Assembly: GCA_031277535.1 (NCBI GenBank)
Contig: JAITMD010000005.1
Location: 62,001 to 126,000, forward strand
Reading direction: 5' to 3'
DNA: 64,000 nt
Source of the DNA: Flavobacteriaceae bacterium
GTDB taxonomy: Bacteria; Bacteroidota; Bacteroidia; Flavobacteriales; Flavobacteriaceae
The notes under the pieces were generated by a model. It saw nothing but the letters and a program-made list of their open reading frames with translations, had not been told where the DNA came from and ran no database searches. Of this stretch, positions 37,666 to 46,184 are shown piece after piece (position 1 is the first letter of the stretch; the number at the start of each line of letters is the position of its first letter). The translations under genes were made by a program, and so were the position numbers.

Positions 37666-38695
37666 GAATCAATTGGTTAAATATCTCTTTAGTTTCTTTT
37701 TTTCTTGCATAATGTCCATTTACACCACTCCACATCGAATAATAATCGGGAAGGTTATTTTCTTTTGCAAAACTTCTCATTTTTCCTGTAAATAGATTTT
37801 GAATAGGGAAGGGAGGTATATTTCTTTCTAAGGCTTCATATTTTTGCATAAAGTCATTTTTAATCCCTCTTGCCCATTTACCAGAAAAAGCTTTTGTAAA
37901 TACTGTATCAACAGCTATTCCTTGTGCTAAAATATCTTTTTGGAAGCTTGGAGCTGCACTTTCATCACTTGCTAAATATATTGAACCATATCCCACTAAT
38001 AATGCTCCTTCACTCAAATACATTTTCCCATCTGCTCCATCTTTTAATCCTCCTGCTACAAGATAAGGAACGTCCAATTTTAATGCCTTAGCTGCATGAA
38101 ATAACTCTTTCAAAGGAAGTTGATTCGTATACCCATCTTCCAAAAAACTACCTCTATGTCCACCAGCTTCTATTCCTTGTAATAAAATGATGTCTATACC
38201 TTGTTTTGCTAAATATTTTACTTCAGGTATTGTTGTAGCGGTTCCTATTAGAGTGCATTTGTTTTGGTGTAGCAAATTAATCTCCTCTATGGTAAAGCAC
38301 CCAAAAGTAAAAGCCACCAATTCTATTTGATGCTCAAACAAAACAGGTAATAATTCTTTATAGCTCACTTGACTCAATTGGTTTTGAATCTCATAATCGA
38401 AACCAATACTTTGTGTAAGTTTCTGAACTTTCTTTTGTGTTTCAATATAATTATCCTCCTGTAGTTCTACTAAGGGATGTAAAAAGAGATTAACAATAAA
38501 TGGTTTGTCTGTTAGTCTTTTCGTTTCTATAATTAATTGATTAGCTTGTTCTGCTGTTGTTCCTCCAAGAGGTAAACTCCCAATTCCTCCACAATTACAA
38601 ACTGCTGCCACCATAGCAGGAGTTGTTACACCAAGCATAGGGCATTGCATGACAGCAAAAGGCAATTTTATTGTGTTATTTAAAGCTATTGACAT
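37649..38695 (-). CDS. Nitronate monooxygenase (2-nitropropane dioxygenase family)
   Basis: The 348-residue FMN TIM-barrel protein has PFAVMQCPMLGVTTPAMVAA, GGIGSLPLGG, QGIEAGGHRG with the family's catalytic histidine, YLVAGGLKDG and GYGSIYLASDES. The family oxidises alkyl nitronates or propionate-3-nitronate; some members act in other flavin chemistry. It is the first gene of a two-gene unit with the tandem GNAT protein. Confidence 0.9.
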   Translation of the reverse strand: MSIALNNTIKLPFAVMQCPMLGVTTPAMVAAVCNCGGIGSLPLGGTTAEQANQLIIETKRLTDKPFIVNLFLHPLVELQEDNYIETQKKVQKLTQSIGFDYEIQNQLSQVSYKELLPVLFEHQIELVAFTFGCFTIEEINLLHQNKCTLIGTATTIPEVKYLAKQGIDIILLQGIEAGGHRGSFLEDGYTNQLPLKELFHAAKALKLDVPYLVAGGLKDGADGKMYLSEGALLVGYGSIYLASDESAAPSFQKDILAQGIAVDTVFTKAFSGKWARGIKNDFMQKYEALERNIPPFPIQNLFTGKMRSFAKENNLPDYYSMWSGVNGHYARKKETKEIFNQLIHEIYE

Positions 38696-38893
38696 AATCG
38701 ATTATTATCTAATTCTGTATAAAAATACATATTTTATAAATTTATATATATTTTTTATATTAAAAAAATAAACTAAAAATTTTATTTTATCTGTAATTGG
38801 TAAATAATGTATAAAAATATAAAATAATCCTTAGTAGTACAATATATCGATTATTCAATTTTCTTTTACGAAAGAAAAGAAGTAGGGTAGGTA

Positions 38894-38924
38894 CAAAAAA
38901 AAAGAGCTCTATACTTAGAGCTCT
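38894..38924 (-). terminator. Terminator overlapping the end of the serine-hydrolase gene
   Basis: A perfect 9-bp stem (38903-38911 with 38916-38924) is followed on the minus strand by a run of nine T. The upstream arm includes the last codons of the gene ending at 38915. Confidence 0.85.
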
Positions 38925-40096
38925 AAATTTCCTACGGAATAGTCGCCAAAATGATGCGACAGATCCACTGTTTTATATGTTAATGTAGAGTATTTATTTG
39001 AGAATAAAATAATACTTACACTATCTTGTGCTAATCTAATGTATGATGAAGTACTTCCGCGCCACCATCCGTTGTGGTAAGTGTATTGATTGCCATTTTT
39101 CATTTTAATCATACGAATACCTAATCCATAGTTTCTATCTCCTTTTGACTCAAAACTATATCCCTGATACATTTCTTGTTTCATAGCAGCACTCAAGAAA
39201 TCATCTGAGTATAAGGCCATATCCAACTTTAAAAAATCGCGTGGGGTAGTATAGATATTTTTATCTCCATACGTACCATCCATATAGTCCCAATGCATTG
39301 CAGTATTATTGCCCTTGTACGATTGAGAAACTAAATCTTTTTTACTCAAATCGTCAAAAACAAAACTATGAGTCATTTGAAGCGGATCAAAAATCATTTC
39401 CTTAACGGCTTCTTTAAATGATTTTTTTGTAACCTTTTCTACAATAGAAGCAAGTACAACGTAATTGGTATTACTATACTTAAATCTGGTATTAGGTGTA
39501 AATTCCAAAGGAACCTTTTTACTCTTAATTATATCAATTACATCATTATTTGTAACTGTTTTTCTATAATCCCAAATCTTATCATAATACCCATAATACT
39601 TCAATCCACTACGGTGATTTAATAAAATACGTACGGTAATATTTTCATAAGGGAATCCTTCTATAATTTCTCCTACAGGCTGATCAAGATTAATTTTACC
39701 TTGGTCTACCAGTTTTAAAACAGTAATAGCTGTTACTACTTTACCTACTGATGCCACGTGCAGAGGAGTATTCTCATCTATTGGCTCATTGTTCCTTCTA
39801 TTGGCAAATCCTGAATAGTTTTCATAAAGGATTTGTCCATTTTTAGCTACTAAAAAGCTTCCAGTATAATTATCTTTATTTATATTCTTGTTGTAAAAAT
39901 CTTCAATTAACGCGCTTTTCTCCAATATAAATTCAGGAGAAAGTTCTTTAAAAGGAACATTAAACGTATTATCTGTTAAGACGTTGTGCTCTTTAATGAT
40001 TTGAATATTCATTGCAAGCTCGTCGTTATTATCTTTATTTTTACAAGCAACAAGGGATAAAAATACCAGTAAAGAGAGTTTTATCTTGTTGTTCAT
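38915..40096 (-). CDS. Serine hydrolase lipoprotein (class C beta-lactamase-like)
   Basis: The 393-residue protein has a lipobox (SLVAC, Cys18) and a beta-lactamase/penicillin-binding fold. Ser116-X-X-Lys119 lies in HVASVGKVVTAI, the second motif is Tyr207-Ser-Asn in FKYSNTNYVV, and a third box is HNGWWRG. This is the AmpC/esterase EstB/D-aminopeptidase superfamily. Activity could be esterase or peptidase, and resistance to beta-lactams should not be assumed. It is probably anchored in the outer membrane. Confidence 0.9.
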   Translation of the reverse strand: MNNKIKLSLLVFLSLVACKNKDNNDELAMNIQIIKEHNVLTDNTFNVPFKELSPEFILEKSALIEDFYNKNINKDNYTGSFLVAKNGQILYENYSGFANRRNNEPIDENTPLHVASVGKVVTAITVLKLVDQGKINLDQPVGEIIEGFPYENITVRILLNHRSGLKYYGYYDKIWDYRKTVTNNDVIDIIKSKKVPLEFTPNTRFKYSNTNYVVLASIVEKVTKKSFKEAVKEMIFDPLQMTHSFVFDDLSKKDLVSQSYKGNNTAMHWDYMDGTYGDKNIYTTPRDFLKLDMALYSDDFLSAAMKQEMYQGYSFESKGDRNYGLGIRMIKMKNGNQYTYHNGWWRGSTSSYIRLAQDSVSIILFSNKYSTLTYKTVDLSHHFGDYSVGNLEL

Positions 40097-40256
40097 GATG
40101 ATGCAAAATCTGTGTTTCTATATGATTCCACCAAAGTATAAAAAATATAAATACAATAGCTTTTTAAGAGTATAAAAAATAATTATTTATTTTTTGTACC
40201 GTAAATCTAATGCTAAAGCTCTTTTTTATTCTCACAAATCTTTAATATCTAAGGAT

Positions 40257-40874
40257 TTATTTCTTTTTACGCCAAAACTCCATACTTTGAATTTTAATCT
40301 CAATTACCTTGTTTCCTGTCGTATTTGTAATCGGTTTTTCACAAACTACCCAATACATTAATTGACGACCTGACTTTGGATTAGTATAAATACAACTAAG
40401 AAGAGGAGATTCTTCTTCATTTCCCTTTCCATTTTTATACTTCATTGTTGAAGTACAATAAGGTTTTAAATCTTCCAAAGTTGTCTGATAAGCATACTTT
40501 GGATCAGTGTATTTTACTACTCCTTTAGTATCCATTGTGTATTCACTATTCAACAAAAATTGCATTCCAAAAAAGGGTTTCCCATCTCTTGTTACTTGCT
40601 CAATTGTAAATCTGCTTTCTTTTCCTGTTTTAAAGGGAATGTAGTACATCGTATCTCCATCAAAATCATCGTAAAGACTATAACTCATGGGAGATATTTT
40701 GACCTCTTTCCCGTCAATAGATAGGGTTTGAATAATTTCTTTCATTTGCTTAATATCTACAGAAGTATCAGTAGCCAATTCCATTAGTTTACCCACTTTT
40801 TCTGCAAATGTCATCGTTTGTGCTTGAGCTCCTAATGTAAGCATTAGGGAAAGTATTATAAATATCTTTTTCAT
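40257..40874 (-). CDS. Secreted hypothetical protein
   Basis: The 205-residue protein has a clear signal peptide (MKKIFIILSLMLTLGAQAQ). No family is recognised. The mature part is rich in charged and aromatic residues, with two cysteines near 135 and 160 and a C-terminal KIQSMEFWRKKK. It sits between two lipoprotein genes on the same strand. Confidence 0.75.
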   Translation of the reverse strand: MKKIFIILSLMLTLGAQAQTMTFAEKVGKLMELATDTSVDIKQMKEIIQTLSIDGKEVKISPMSYSLYDDFDGDTMYYIPFKTGKESRFTIEQVTRDGKPFFGMQFLLNSEYTMDTKGVVKYTDPKYAYQTTLEDLKPYCTSTMKYKNGKGNEEESPLLSCIYTNPKSGRQLMYWVVCEKPITNTTGNKVIEIKIQSMEFWRKKK

Positions 40875-40933
40875 TTTTACTGTTTTAGTGTTTGTTTCCT
40901 ATTTATGTTAAATACAAAAGCTATACCACAAAA

Positions 40934-41977
40934 TTAAATAGAAACGGTATAACGCGCTATAATCATTTGTCGCTCTTCATCAGAAATCTTTAGTACCTCT
41001 CTAATATAATTATCCATACTGCCATATTTATGTTCAATGCTATCAAACATAGCTTGTAAGTAAATAGCTTTTATCCAAGAGAAATTCTCAATCACCTGAT
41101 AATCTACTTTTGGATAAACGATCTTACCCACCTTAGCTAATTTCATTAAAGAGGTAATTTGGTCTTTGCGGTAATTATTAGACAATAGATAATCTTGTAT
41201 AATTGTTTCTCTATCAACTTTCAATATACTTAATAGAATTGCAGCTACCATACCTGTTCTATCTTTTCCAGCAGAACAATGAAAGAGGACTGCTTCTTTA
41301 TTAGATAAGATTTCTGAAAAGATCTGTTGCATTACTTCTGGACGGTCAAATGTATAAAGCGAATAGAAAGTACTTACCAAACTATCAGACTGTTTTGGAG
41401 TTACCAATCCTTTTAAAACATCTTTTCTTGTTTTTGTAAACATATCTTCAGAGTCTTCAAATGCTTGTCGGACCATGTGTTGAGCCCCTTTAGGCAATTG
41501 ATCAGGCTTTTTTGTTATTTCTTTATCTGTACGCAAATCAATTACTTCAGTAATATTCAATGCTGTAAAAGCATCGTATTCTCTTTGCTTTAAATGGTGT
41601 AAATGACCGCTTCTAAAGAATTTGCCCCAAACAACCTGTCTATTTTCTTGTGTAACATAGCCACCTAAATCTCTAAAATTAGAAACATTTGCTAATACAA
41701 TTCCTCTATTGCTCAGCTTTAAAGTATCTTTTTTTCTTACAATATCTATAGTAAGACGTTCAGTAGAAGGAACAAGAAGCTCTCCTTTTTTATTAGGGGC
41801 AATGGAATGAAGCAAATAATCAGGAGGTGTAATTTCTATTTTATACGCTTTGTCTTTTTGTTCAATTTTAGAAGCCTCGGCAATAGAAGAAAAGGCTATA
41901 GGCTGATACGCCTTATAAGAGCAACTCTGTAAGAACATAAAAAGTACACTACCCGCTAAGAAAGAACGATAGAACAT
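40934..41977 (-). CDS. Tyrosine-protein phosphatase lipoprotein
   Basis: The 347-residue protein carries a lipobox (FMFLQSC, Cys19) and a protein-tyrosine-phosphatase domain of the IphP/Y_phosphatase3 type. It has NFRDLGGYVT near 100-109, the general-acid region near 150 (VIDLRTDKE) and the P-loop HCSAGKDRTGM (Cys234, Arg240). It would dephosphorylate phosphotyrosine or phosphoinositides in the periplasm or at the surface, as an exported enzyme. The substrate is unknown. Confidence 0.92.
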   Translation of the reverse strand: MFYRSFLAGSVLFMFLQSCSYKAYQPIAFSSIAEASKIEQKDKAYKIEITPPDYLLHSIAPNKKGELLVPSTERLTIDIVRKKDTLKLSNRGIVLANVSNFRDLGGYVTQENRQVVWGKFFRSGHLHHLKQREYDAFTALNITEVIDLRTDKEITKKPDQLPKGAQHMVRQAFEDSEDMFTKTRKDVLKGLVTPKQSDSLVSTFYSLYTFDRPEVMQQIFSEILSNKEAVLFHCSAGKDRTGMVAAILLSILKVDRETIIQDYLLSNNYRKDQITSLMKLAKVGKIVYPKVDYQVIENFSWIKAIYLQAMFDSIEHKYGSMDNYIREVLKISDEERQMIIARYTVSI

Positions 41978-42368
41978 CTAATTAATTTTTGAATTGAATA
42001 GCTAAAGTTAACAATTAAAGCTGTAGCACTTGTAATTCTTGTCTTTTTTTAGCTAAATCTTGTGTTTTCAAGGCACTAAATCTTTCTGTTTTATTCTTAA
42101 AAAGCAGCTATAATAGGGCTTATATTTTGAATAATATAAAGCTTACAAAGGCTATAGAGCAACCTCAAAAGGAGTGATGCTAATATTATGCTAAAGTTTA
42201 GACCTATATTTTTTTAATTAAAGAATAGGAGTGAATTTTGAGAGTAATATACTGCAAATGAAGTGTGTTCACAGGGAATGATTTTTTCTTTCGCATTTGG
42301 CTGTAAAAGAAGAAAACAGAAAACTAAAATTATATAATAGGGCAGTATACACTTAGTAAAAAATAAAT
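41978..42368. other. Divergent intergenic region, no gene seen
   Basis: AT-rich DNA between divergent genes. A frame on the minus strand around 42214-42435 overlaps the start of the MFS gene and has no family features. No perfect TAnnTTTG was found before either gene. Confidence 0.4.
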
Positions 42369-43787
42369 ATGCAAGTTGAAATAATTCAAGACCCAAAAGT
42401 AAAGCAATACCTTCCTTGGCTGGGTGCATTAGCAATTTTTATGCAAGCCTTAGATGGTACTATTTTAAATACAGGTCTACCTTCTATAGCTAAAAGTTTA
42501 GGAGAGTCTCCTTTAGAAATGCAAAGTGTAATAGTTTCTTACACGCTTACTGTTGCTCTATTAATTCCACTCAGTGGTTGGTTAGCAGATCGCTTTGGAA
42601 CTAAAACAATCTTTATGATGGCTATTAGTATTTTTACTGTAGGTTCATTATTTTGTTCTTTAGCCAATACCATAGATCAACTGGTTTTGGCGCGTATTTT
42701 TCAAGCAATTGGCGGCTCTATGATGGTTCCTGTAGCTCGACTAATCCTTATCTATGCATATCCTAAAGACAAGCTTTTAAGTATTATAAATTTTATTACT
42801 ATTCCAGGTTTAATAGGCCCGATGCTTGGACCTACTGCTGGTGGTTTTTTAGTAGAAAAACTATCTTGGCACTGGATCTTTCTAATTAATTTGCCTGTAG
42901 GAATTATTGGAGTGCTGTGGGCTAACAGCATTGTTCCCAATTTTAAAAACACAGTAGATAAATTCGACCTAAAAGGATGGCTGTTACTTAGTGGTGGATT
43001 AACTACTATAACATTAGTGATTGAACGTTGGAATTCTCCTAAAATCACGCCACTAATGTTAATCCTATTGTTTGTGTTATCTATCATTTTACTAATAGGT
43101 TATGTTTTATATGCTAAAATAAAAACAAATGCCTTAATCCGTTTGAGTTTATTTAAAATAAAAACACTGCGCATTGGTTTAGTAGGTAACTTATTTACGC
43201 GATTTGGAGTAGGAGGAATGCCTCTAATGATTCCTTTATTACTGCAAGTTGGGTATGGATATTCTGCTTTCTATGCAGGTTTAATGATGATTCCTCAAGC
43301 TGGAGCAAACCTTGTTTCAAGAAATTTTGTTATTCCAATTGTGAAGAAATATGGCTACAGAAAAACACTGATTACCAATACCATTCTTTCTGGAACTGTT
43401 ATTTCATTATTTTTCTTTATTAATAAGGAAACTCCTATATGGATAATTGTTCTTTTAATGATTGCCAATGGAGCATTTAATGCTGTTCAGTACACTTCAA
43501 TGAATACTATTGCTTTAGCAGATTTAGATAAAGATTCTTCAAGTGAAGGAAATACTTTATTATCTGTAACCCAGCAATTAGCTATTAGTTTAGGAATTTC
43601 GATTTCTGCTATGGTATTAGCTTTATTTCAAAATAGTGCTATAGGTGCTGCAGACCAAGGGGTGGATGTGTTTAGATATACTTTTTTAGTTATGGGAATC
43701 ATCACTATTGTATCCTGTAGAGTGTTTGTTCGTTTGAATGACGAAGCAGGAGCAAGTTTATCTGGTAAAAGAGAATATAATAAATAA
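42369..43787 (+). CDS. DHA2-type MFS multidrug exporter
   Basis: The 472-residue protein has about 14 hydrophobic helices. DHA2 motifs include LDGTILNTGLPSIAKSLGES (motif D1), GWLADRFGTKTIF (motif A) and GPMLGPTAGGFLVEKLSWHW (motif C). The family exports drugs using the proton gradient; the length resembles MdtD. There is no adjacent membrane-fusion protein or TolC gene. Specificity cannot be inferred. Confidence 0.92.
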   Translation: MQVEIIQDPKVKQYLPWLGALAIFMQALDGTILNTGLPSIAKSLGESPLEMQSVIVSYTLTVALLIPLSGWLADRFGTKTIFMMAISIFTVGSLFCSLANTIDQLVLARIFQAIGGSMMVPVARLILIYAYPKDKLLSIINFITIPGLIGPMLGPTAGGFLVEKLSWHWIFLINLPVGIIGVLWANSIVPNFKNTVDKFDLKGWLLLSGGLTTITLVIERWNSPKITPLMLILLFVLSIILLIGYVLYAKIKTNALIRLSLFKIKTLRIGLVGNLFTRFGVGGMPLMIPLLLQVGYGYSAFYAGLMMIPQAGANLVSRNFVIPIVKKYGYRKTLITNTILSGTVISLFFFINKETPIWIIVLLMIANGAFNAVQYTSMNTIALADLDKDSSSEGNTLLSVTQQLAISLGISISAMVLALFQNSAIGAADQGVDVFRYTFLVMGIITIVSCRVFVRLNDEAGASLSGKREYNK

Positions 43788-43810
43788 AACATCGCTAACA
43801 AAAGGGCTAT

Positions 43811-43850
43811 AAAAAACAATAGAGCCTATCCCATTTAATAGACTCTATTG
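43811..43850. terminator. Terminator between the MFS and WG-repeat genes
   Basis: An outer 8-bp stem (43817-43824 with 43843-43850) continues inward after one mismatch. Six T follow on the minus strand. It lies between convergent genes. Confidence 0.75.
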
Positions 43851-43876
43851 GTGAAAAAAAATTAAGATGAAGTATT

Positions 43877-45400
43877 TTATAAATAGGTAATTTCTATAAT
43901 AAGTTGATTCAATTGCTGTGAAATATGCAATTTCATCTGTTTATTTTGATAAGTATTAGCATCTACTTTGGTAAATCCATCCAATTTAGATACTAATTTT
44001 TCTTGTAATTTGTCTATTCTCTTATACATATTATCTGATAAGTAAATATTGTATTTAAAGCTTTTAGGCTTGCTATTTACATCAAAAGAATCTGTAAAGT
44101 TACCTTCTGAGAAAAAAGGATTACCTATTGTATAAAAAGAATATGATATATCAATGTTTACAACCTTTCTGTTTATTATTTTCTGATTAGATGTATTGTA
44201 AAAATCACTTGGTTCTTTATCAAACAGATTAAAAATTTCTTCATAAGTCATCTCTGACGTAATGCCTTCTGTATGAATAAAATCAAGCTTGTCAAACACC
44301 ACATCTGTATCGATGTACTCATTAAATATAAATCGGTAATAGGTATCCATTAAATAGGTTTGGGTAGCTATATCAAAAGGGATGTGTATACTGCTTGGCT
44401 GAATTACATAATCTCCTTTTTTATTGATAAACCCTGTTTGTCCATCTTTTGTAACAGCAGCTATATCATCCAAAAACATAAAGCCTTCTGTATATTGTGG
44501 TTCAATAACCACTGTGCCATCTTTAGCAATAAAACCAAACATATTATCTGAGCGGACTAAAGCTAAGTTACTCCCTGCAAAAGGATGAATCTCTTCATAA
44601 ATAGGTAAGATAGCAACTTTTCCTTCTTTATTTAACCAACCAAATTTGCGGTCTTTTTCAAACATATATAAATCACCATCTACATGTAGGTCGTTATAAG
44701 TATCTGGAAGTAACTTCTTATTCTGTTTATTCACAATAGTAGCGCTATCTATCTTGTCGTAAACAACAGCTTTTCCATTTCTAAATATTTTAGCCATGTA
44801 ATATTGTGGTGCTATCTCAAAATTGCCGTTCTTGTCTATATATCCCCATCCTTTTTGTGGTAGTTTGACAGGAGCTAAGCCTTCGCTAAAGCTTTTAACG
44901 TCTTTGTAAATAGGTTTTATTACAATTGTTCCTTTTTTATCTACAAATCCCCAACGCAAATCTCCATCAATTGTATAAACAGCAAATTTGGCTAAACCAT
45001 CTGTATAATTTCCAACCAGTTCGGCATGATCTAAAGTAAATAGTTCTTTTCCTGTTTTATCAATTGCAATTGGACGACTATTTTTTTTGGTTACCCAAGC
45101 AATTCCTTCCGAAAATACGGTAGCATTGACATATGCACTTGGAATCACGTATTTCCCTTTGGTATCAATAAAGCCCCATGTTCCTTTTTCATTATCCGAC
45201 TGCACTAAAGCTAATCCTTCTCGAAAAAGAGAGCCTTTTATAAAATCGCCTTTTATGATTGTTTTCCCCTTGTCATTGATGTACTCAATGTGCGTGTCTT
45301 TCATTACTGGAATTAATTCTGTTGAGAATTTTACCGTATGACTACAGAATAAAAAAAGGAAAGAAGGAAAAAGAACCATCCATTTGAATATTTTTCTCAT
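43877..45400 (-). CDS. WG-repeat protein
   Basis: The 507-residue exported protein (hydrophobic start MRKIFKWMVLFPSFLFLFC) has at least seven WG/KWG repeats through about residue 345. Examples are GTWGFIDTKGKYVIPSAY, LRWGFVDKKGTIVIKPIY, GWGYIDKNGNFEIAPQYY and MFGFIAKDGTVVIEPQYT. The C-terminal 150 residues are of unknown type. WG repeats form beta propellers of unknown ligand. Copy B of the dispersed element lies about 400 bases upstream on the opposite strand. Confidence 0.88.
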   Translation of the reverse strand: MRKIFKWMVLFPSFLFLFCSHTVKFSTELIPVMKDTHIEYINDKGKTIIKGDFIKGSLFREGLALVQSDNEKGTWGFIDTKGKYVIPSAYVNATVFSEGIAWVTKKNSRPIAIDKTGKELFTLDHAELVGNYTDGLAKFAVYTIDGDLRWGFVDKKGTIVIKPIYKDVKSFSEGLAPVKLPQKGWGYIDKNGNFEIAPQYYMAKIFRNGKAVVYDKIDSATIVNKQNKKLLPDTYNDLHVDGDLYMFEKDRKFGWLNKEGKVAILPIYEEIHPFAGSNLALVRSDNMFGFIAKDGTVVIEPQYTEGFMFLDDIAAVTKDGQTGFINKKGDYVIQPSSIHIPFDIATQTYLMDTYYRFIFNEYIDTDVVFDKLDFIHTEGITSEMTYEEIFNLFDKEPSDFYNTSNQKIINRKVVNIDISYSFYTIGNPFFSEGNFTDSFDVNSKPKSFKYNIYLSDNMYKRIDKLQEKLVSKLDGFTKVDANTYQNKQMKLHISQQLNQLIIEITYL

Positions 45401-45693
45401 AAATTTTCATTTTTTCTATTCTTTATCAATTATCGTGCTATTTTTAATAACGACTTATTTGTTTTTTATGATTATTGTGTTAAGTATTTTATTTACAAAG
45501 GATTGTGTTGGTTTTATTTTGTCAAAAAAAAAACGAGTAGTAGGAAGGGATGTTTTATAGTCAGAAAATTTCCTTAAGAATTTGCCTCGAGACCGAAGAG
45601 TAAAGCTTACTATATTGGTGTGATGAGTGAACATATTTTTAAACAGCACAATAAAATCTTACTATCCATTATTGCAAATTAATGAGTGTTTTT

Positions 45694-45727
45694 ACCTGTG
45701 TTAAAAAATTAACGTACACAGGTGTTT
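45694..45727 (+). terminator. Orphan hairpin, terminator-like
   Basis: An 8-bp perfect inverted repeat (45694-45701 with 45716-45723) is followed by GTTTTA on the plus strand. No plus-strand gene lies upstream within 300 bases, so its role is unclear. Confidence 0.4.
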
Positions 45728-45796
45728 TATAAGCTTTTTTAGTTCTTTTTTAAAGTATTGAAGTCAGTAATAACGAAGGATTTGAGGGGTTTATGG

Positions 45797-45990
45797 TAGT
45801 TTTGTTTTGGTGTTGTTCGGGAATCCTTCGGAAAAACATAGGAAAATAGGGGGTGTTTCCGAACAACGTCCGAACAATACCCGAATAAAGGTAGATGTAC
45901 ACTGGGATTTGAGGAGAAAAAAGAGTGTTAAAATTTTGTAAAAAAATAAATAGTAAAAAACCTAAATAGAGTTTTTTTACTGTTTGTTCT
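45797..45990 (+). ncRNA. Dispersed intergenic element, copy B (candidate small RNA)
   Basis: Second copy of the element at 12958-13150. It starts with a perfect -7 match (TAGTTTTG, 45797-45804). It shares the core TTCGGAAAAA, GGAAAATAGGGGGT, TTTCCGAAC, GTCCGAACAA, CGAATAAAG, ACTGGGATT (45826-45909). It ends in a stem of about 13 bp (45948-45960 with 45973-45985) followed by T-rich sequence. One stem position that is C-G in copy A is U-G here, which pairs only in a plus-strand RNA, favouring that orientation. Confidence 0.5.
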
Positions 45991-46153
45991 TTTCCTTTTT
46001 TCGATAAAAATTAGAAGTACAAGTCAATTGTACTTAACTTAAAAATACAAGAAAAAGCATGTATTTATAGCATATTAAAATAAGAGATTTAATTTTTACA
46101 AAATTTTCTACCAATTGTTTATATTGATGTTATTTATTGCTATAGATCAAAGG

Positions 46154-46180
46154 CTTGTACCGATCAATAACTTATTTTTG
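46154..46180 (+). promoter_or_regulatory. Promoter of the ABC exporter, probably leaderless
   Basis: A -33 TTG (46154-46156) and a -7 TATTTTTG (46173-46180) have 16 bases between them. The -7 ends 4 bases before the ATG at 46185, so the transcript probably begins at or beside the start codon. Confidence 0.6.
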
Positions 46181-46184
46181 TATC

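Larger units (their letters stand above)
45401..46153. other. Long intergenic region with the dispersed element
   Basis: No gene is supported; a 64-codon minus-strand frame at 45455-45649 has no recognisable features. The stretch holds a hairpin at 45694-45723 and copy B of the dispersed element at 45797-45990. Confidence 0.5.

Noticed and set aside
42214..42435. 73-codon minus-strand frame
   Set aside because: It overlaps the start of the MFS gene and shows no recognisable features.
45455..45649. 64-codon minus-strand frame
   Set aside because: No signal, motif or homology-like feature; it lies in AT-rich intergenic DNA between better-supported features.
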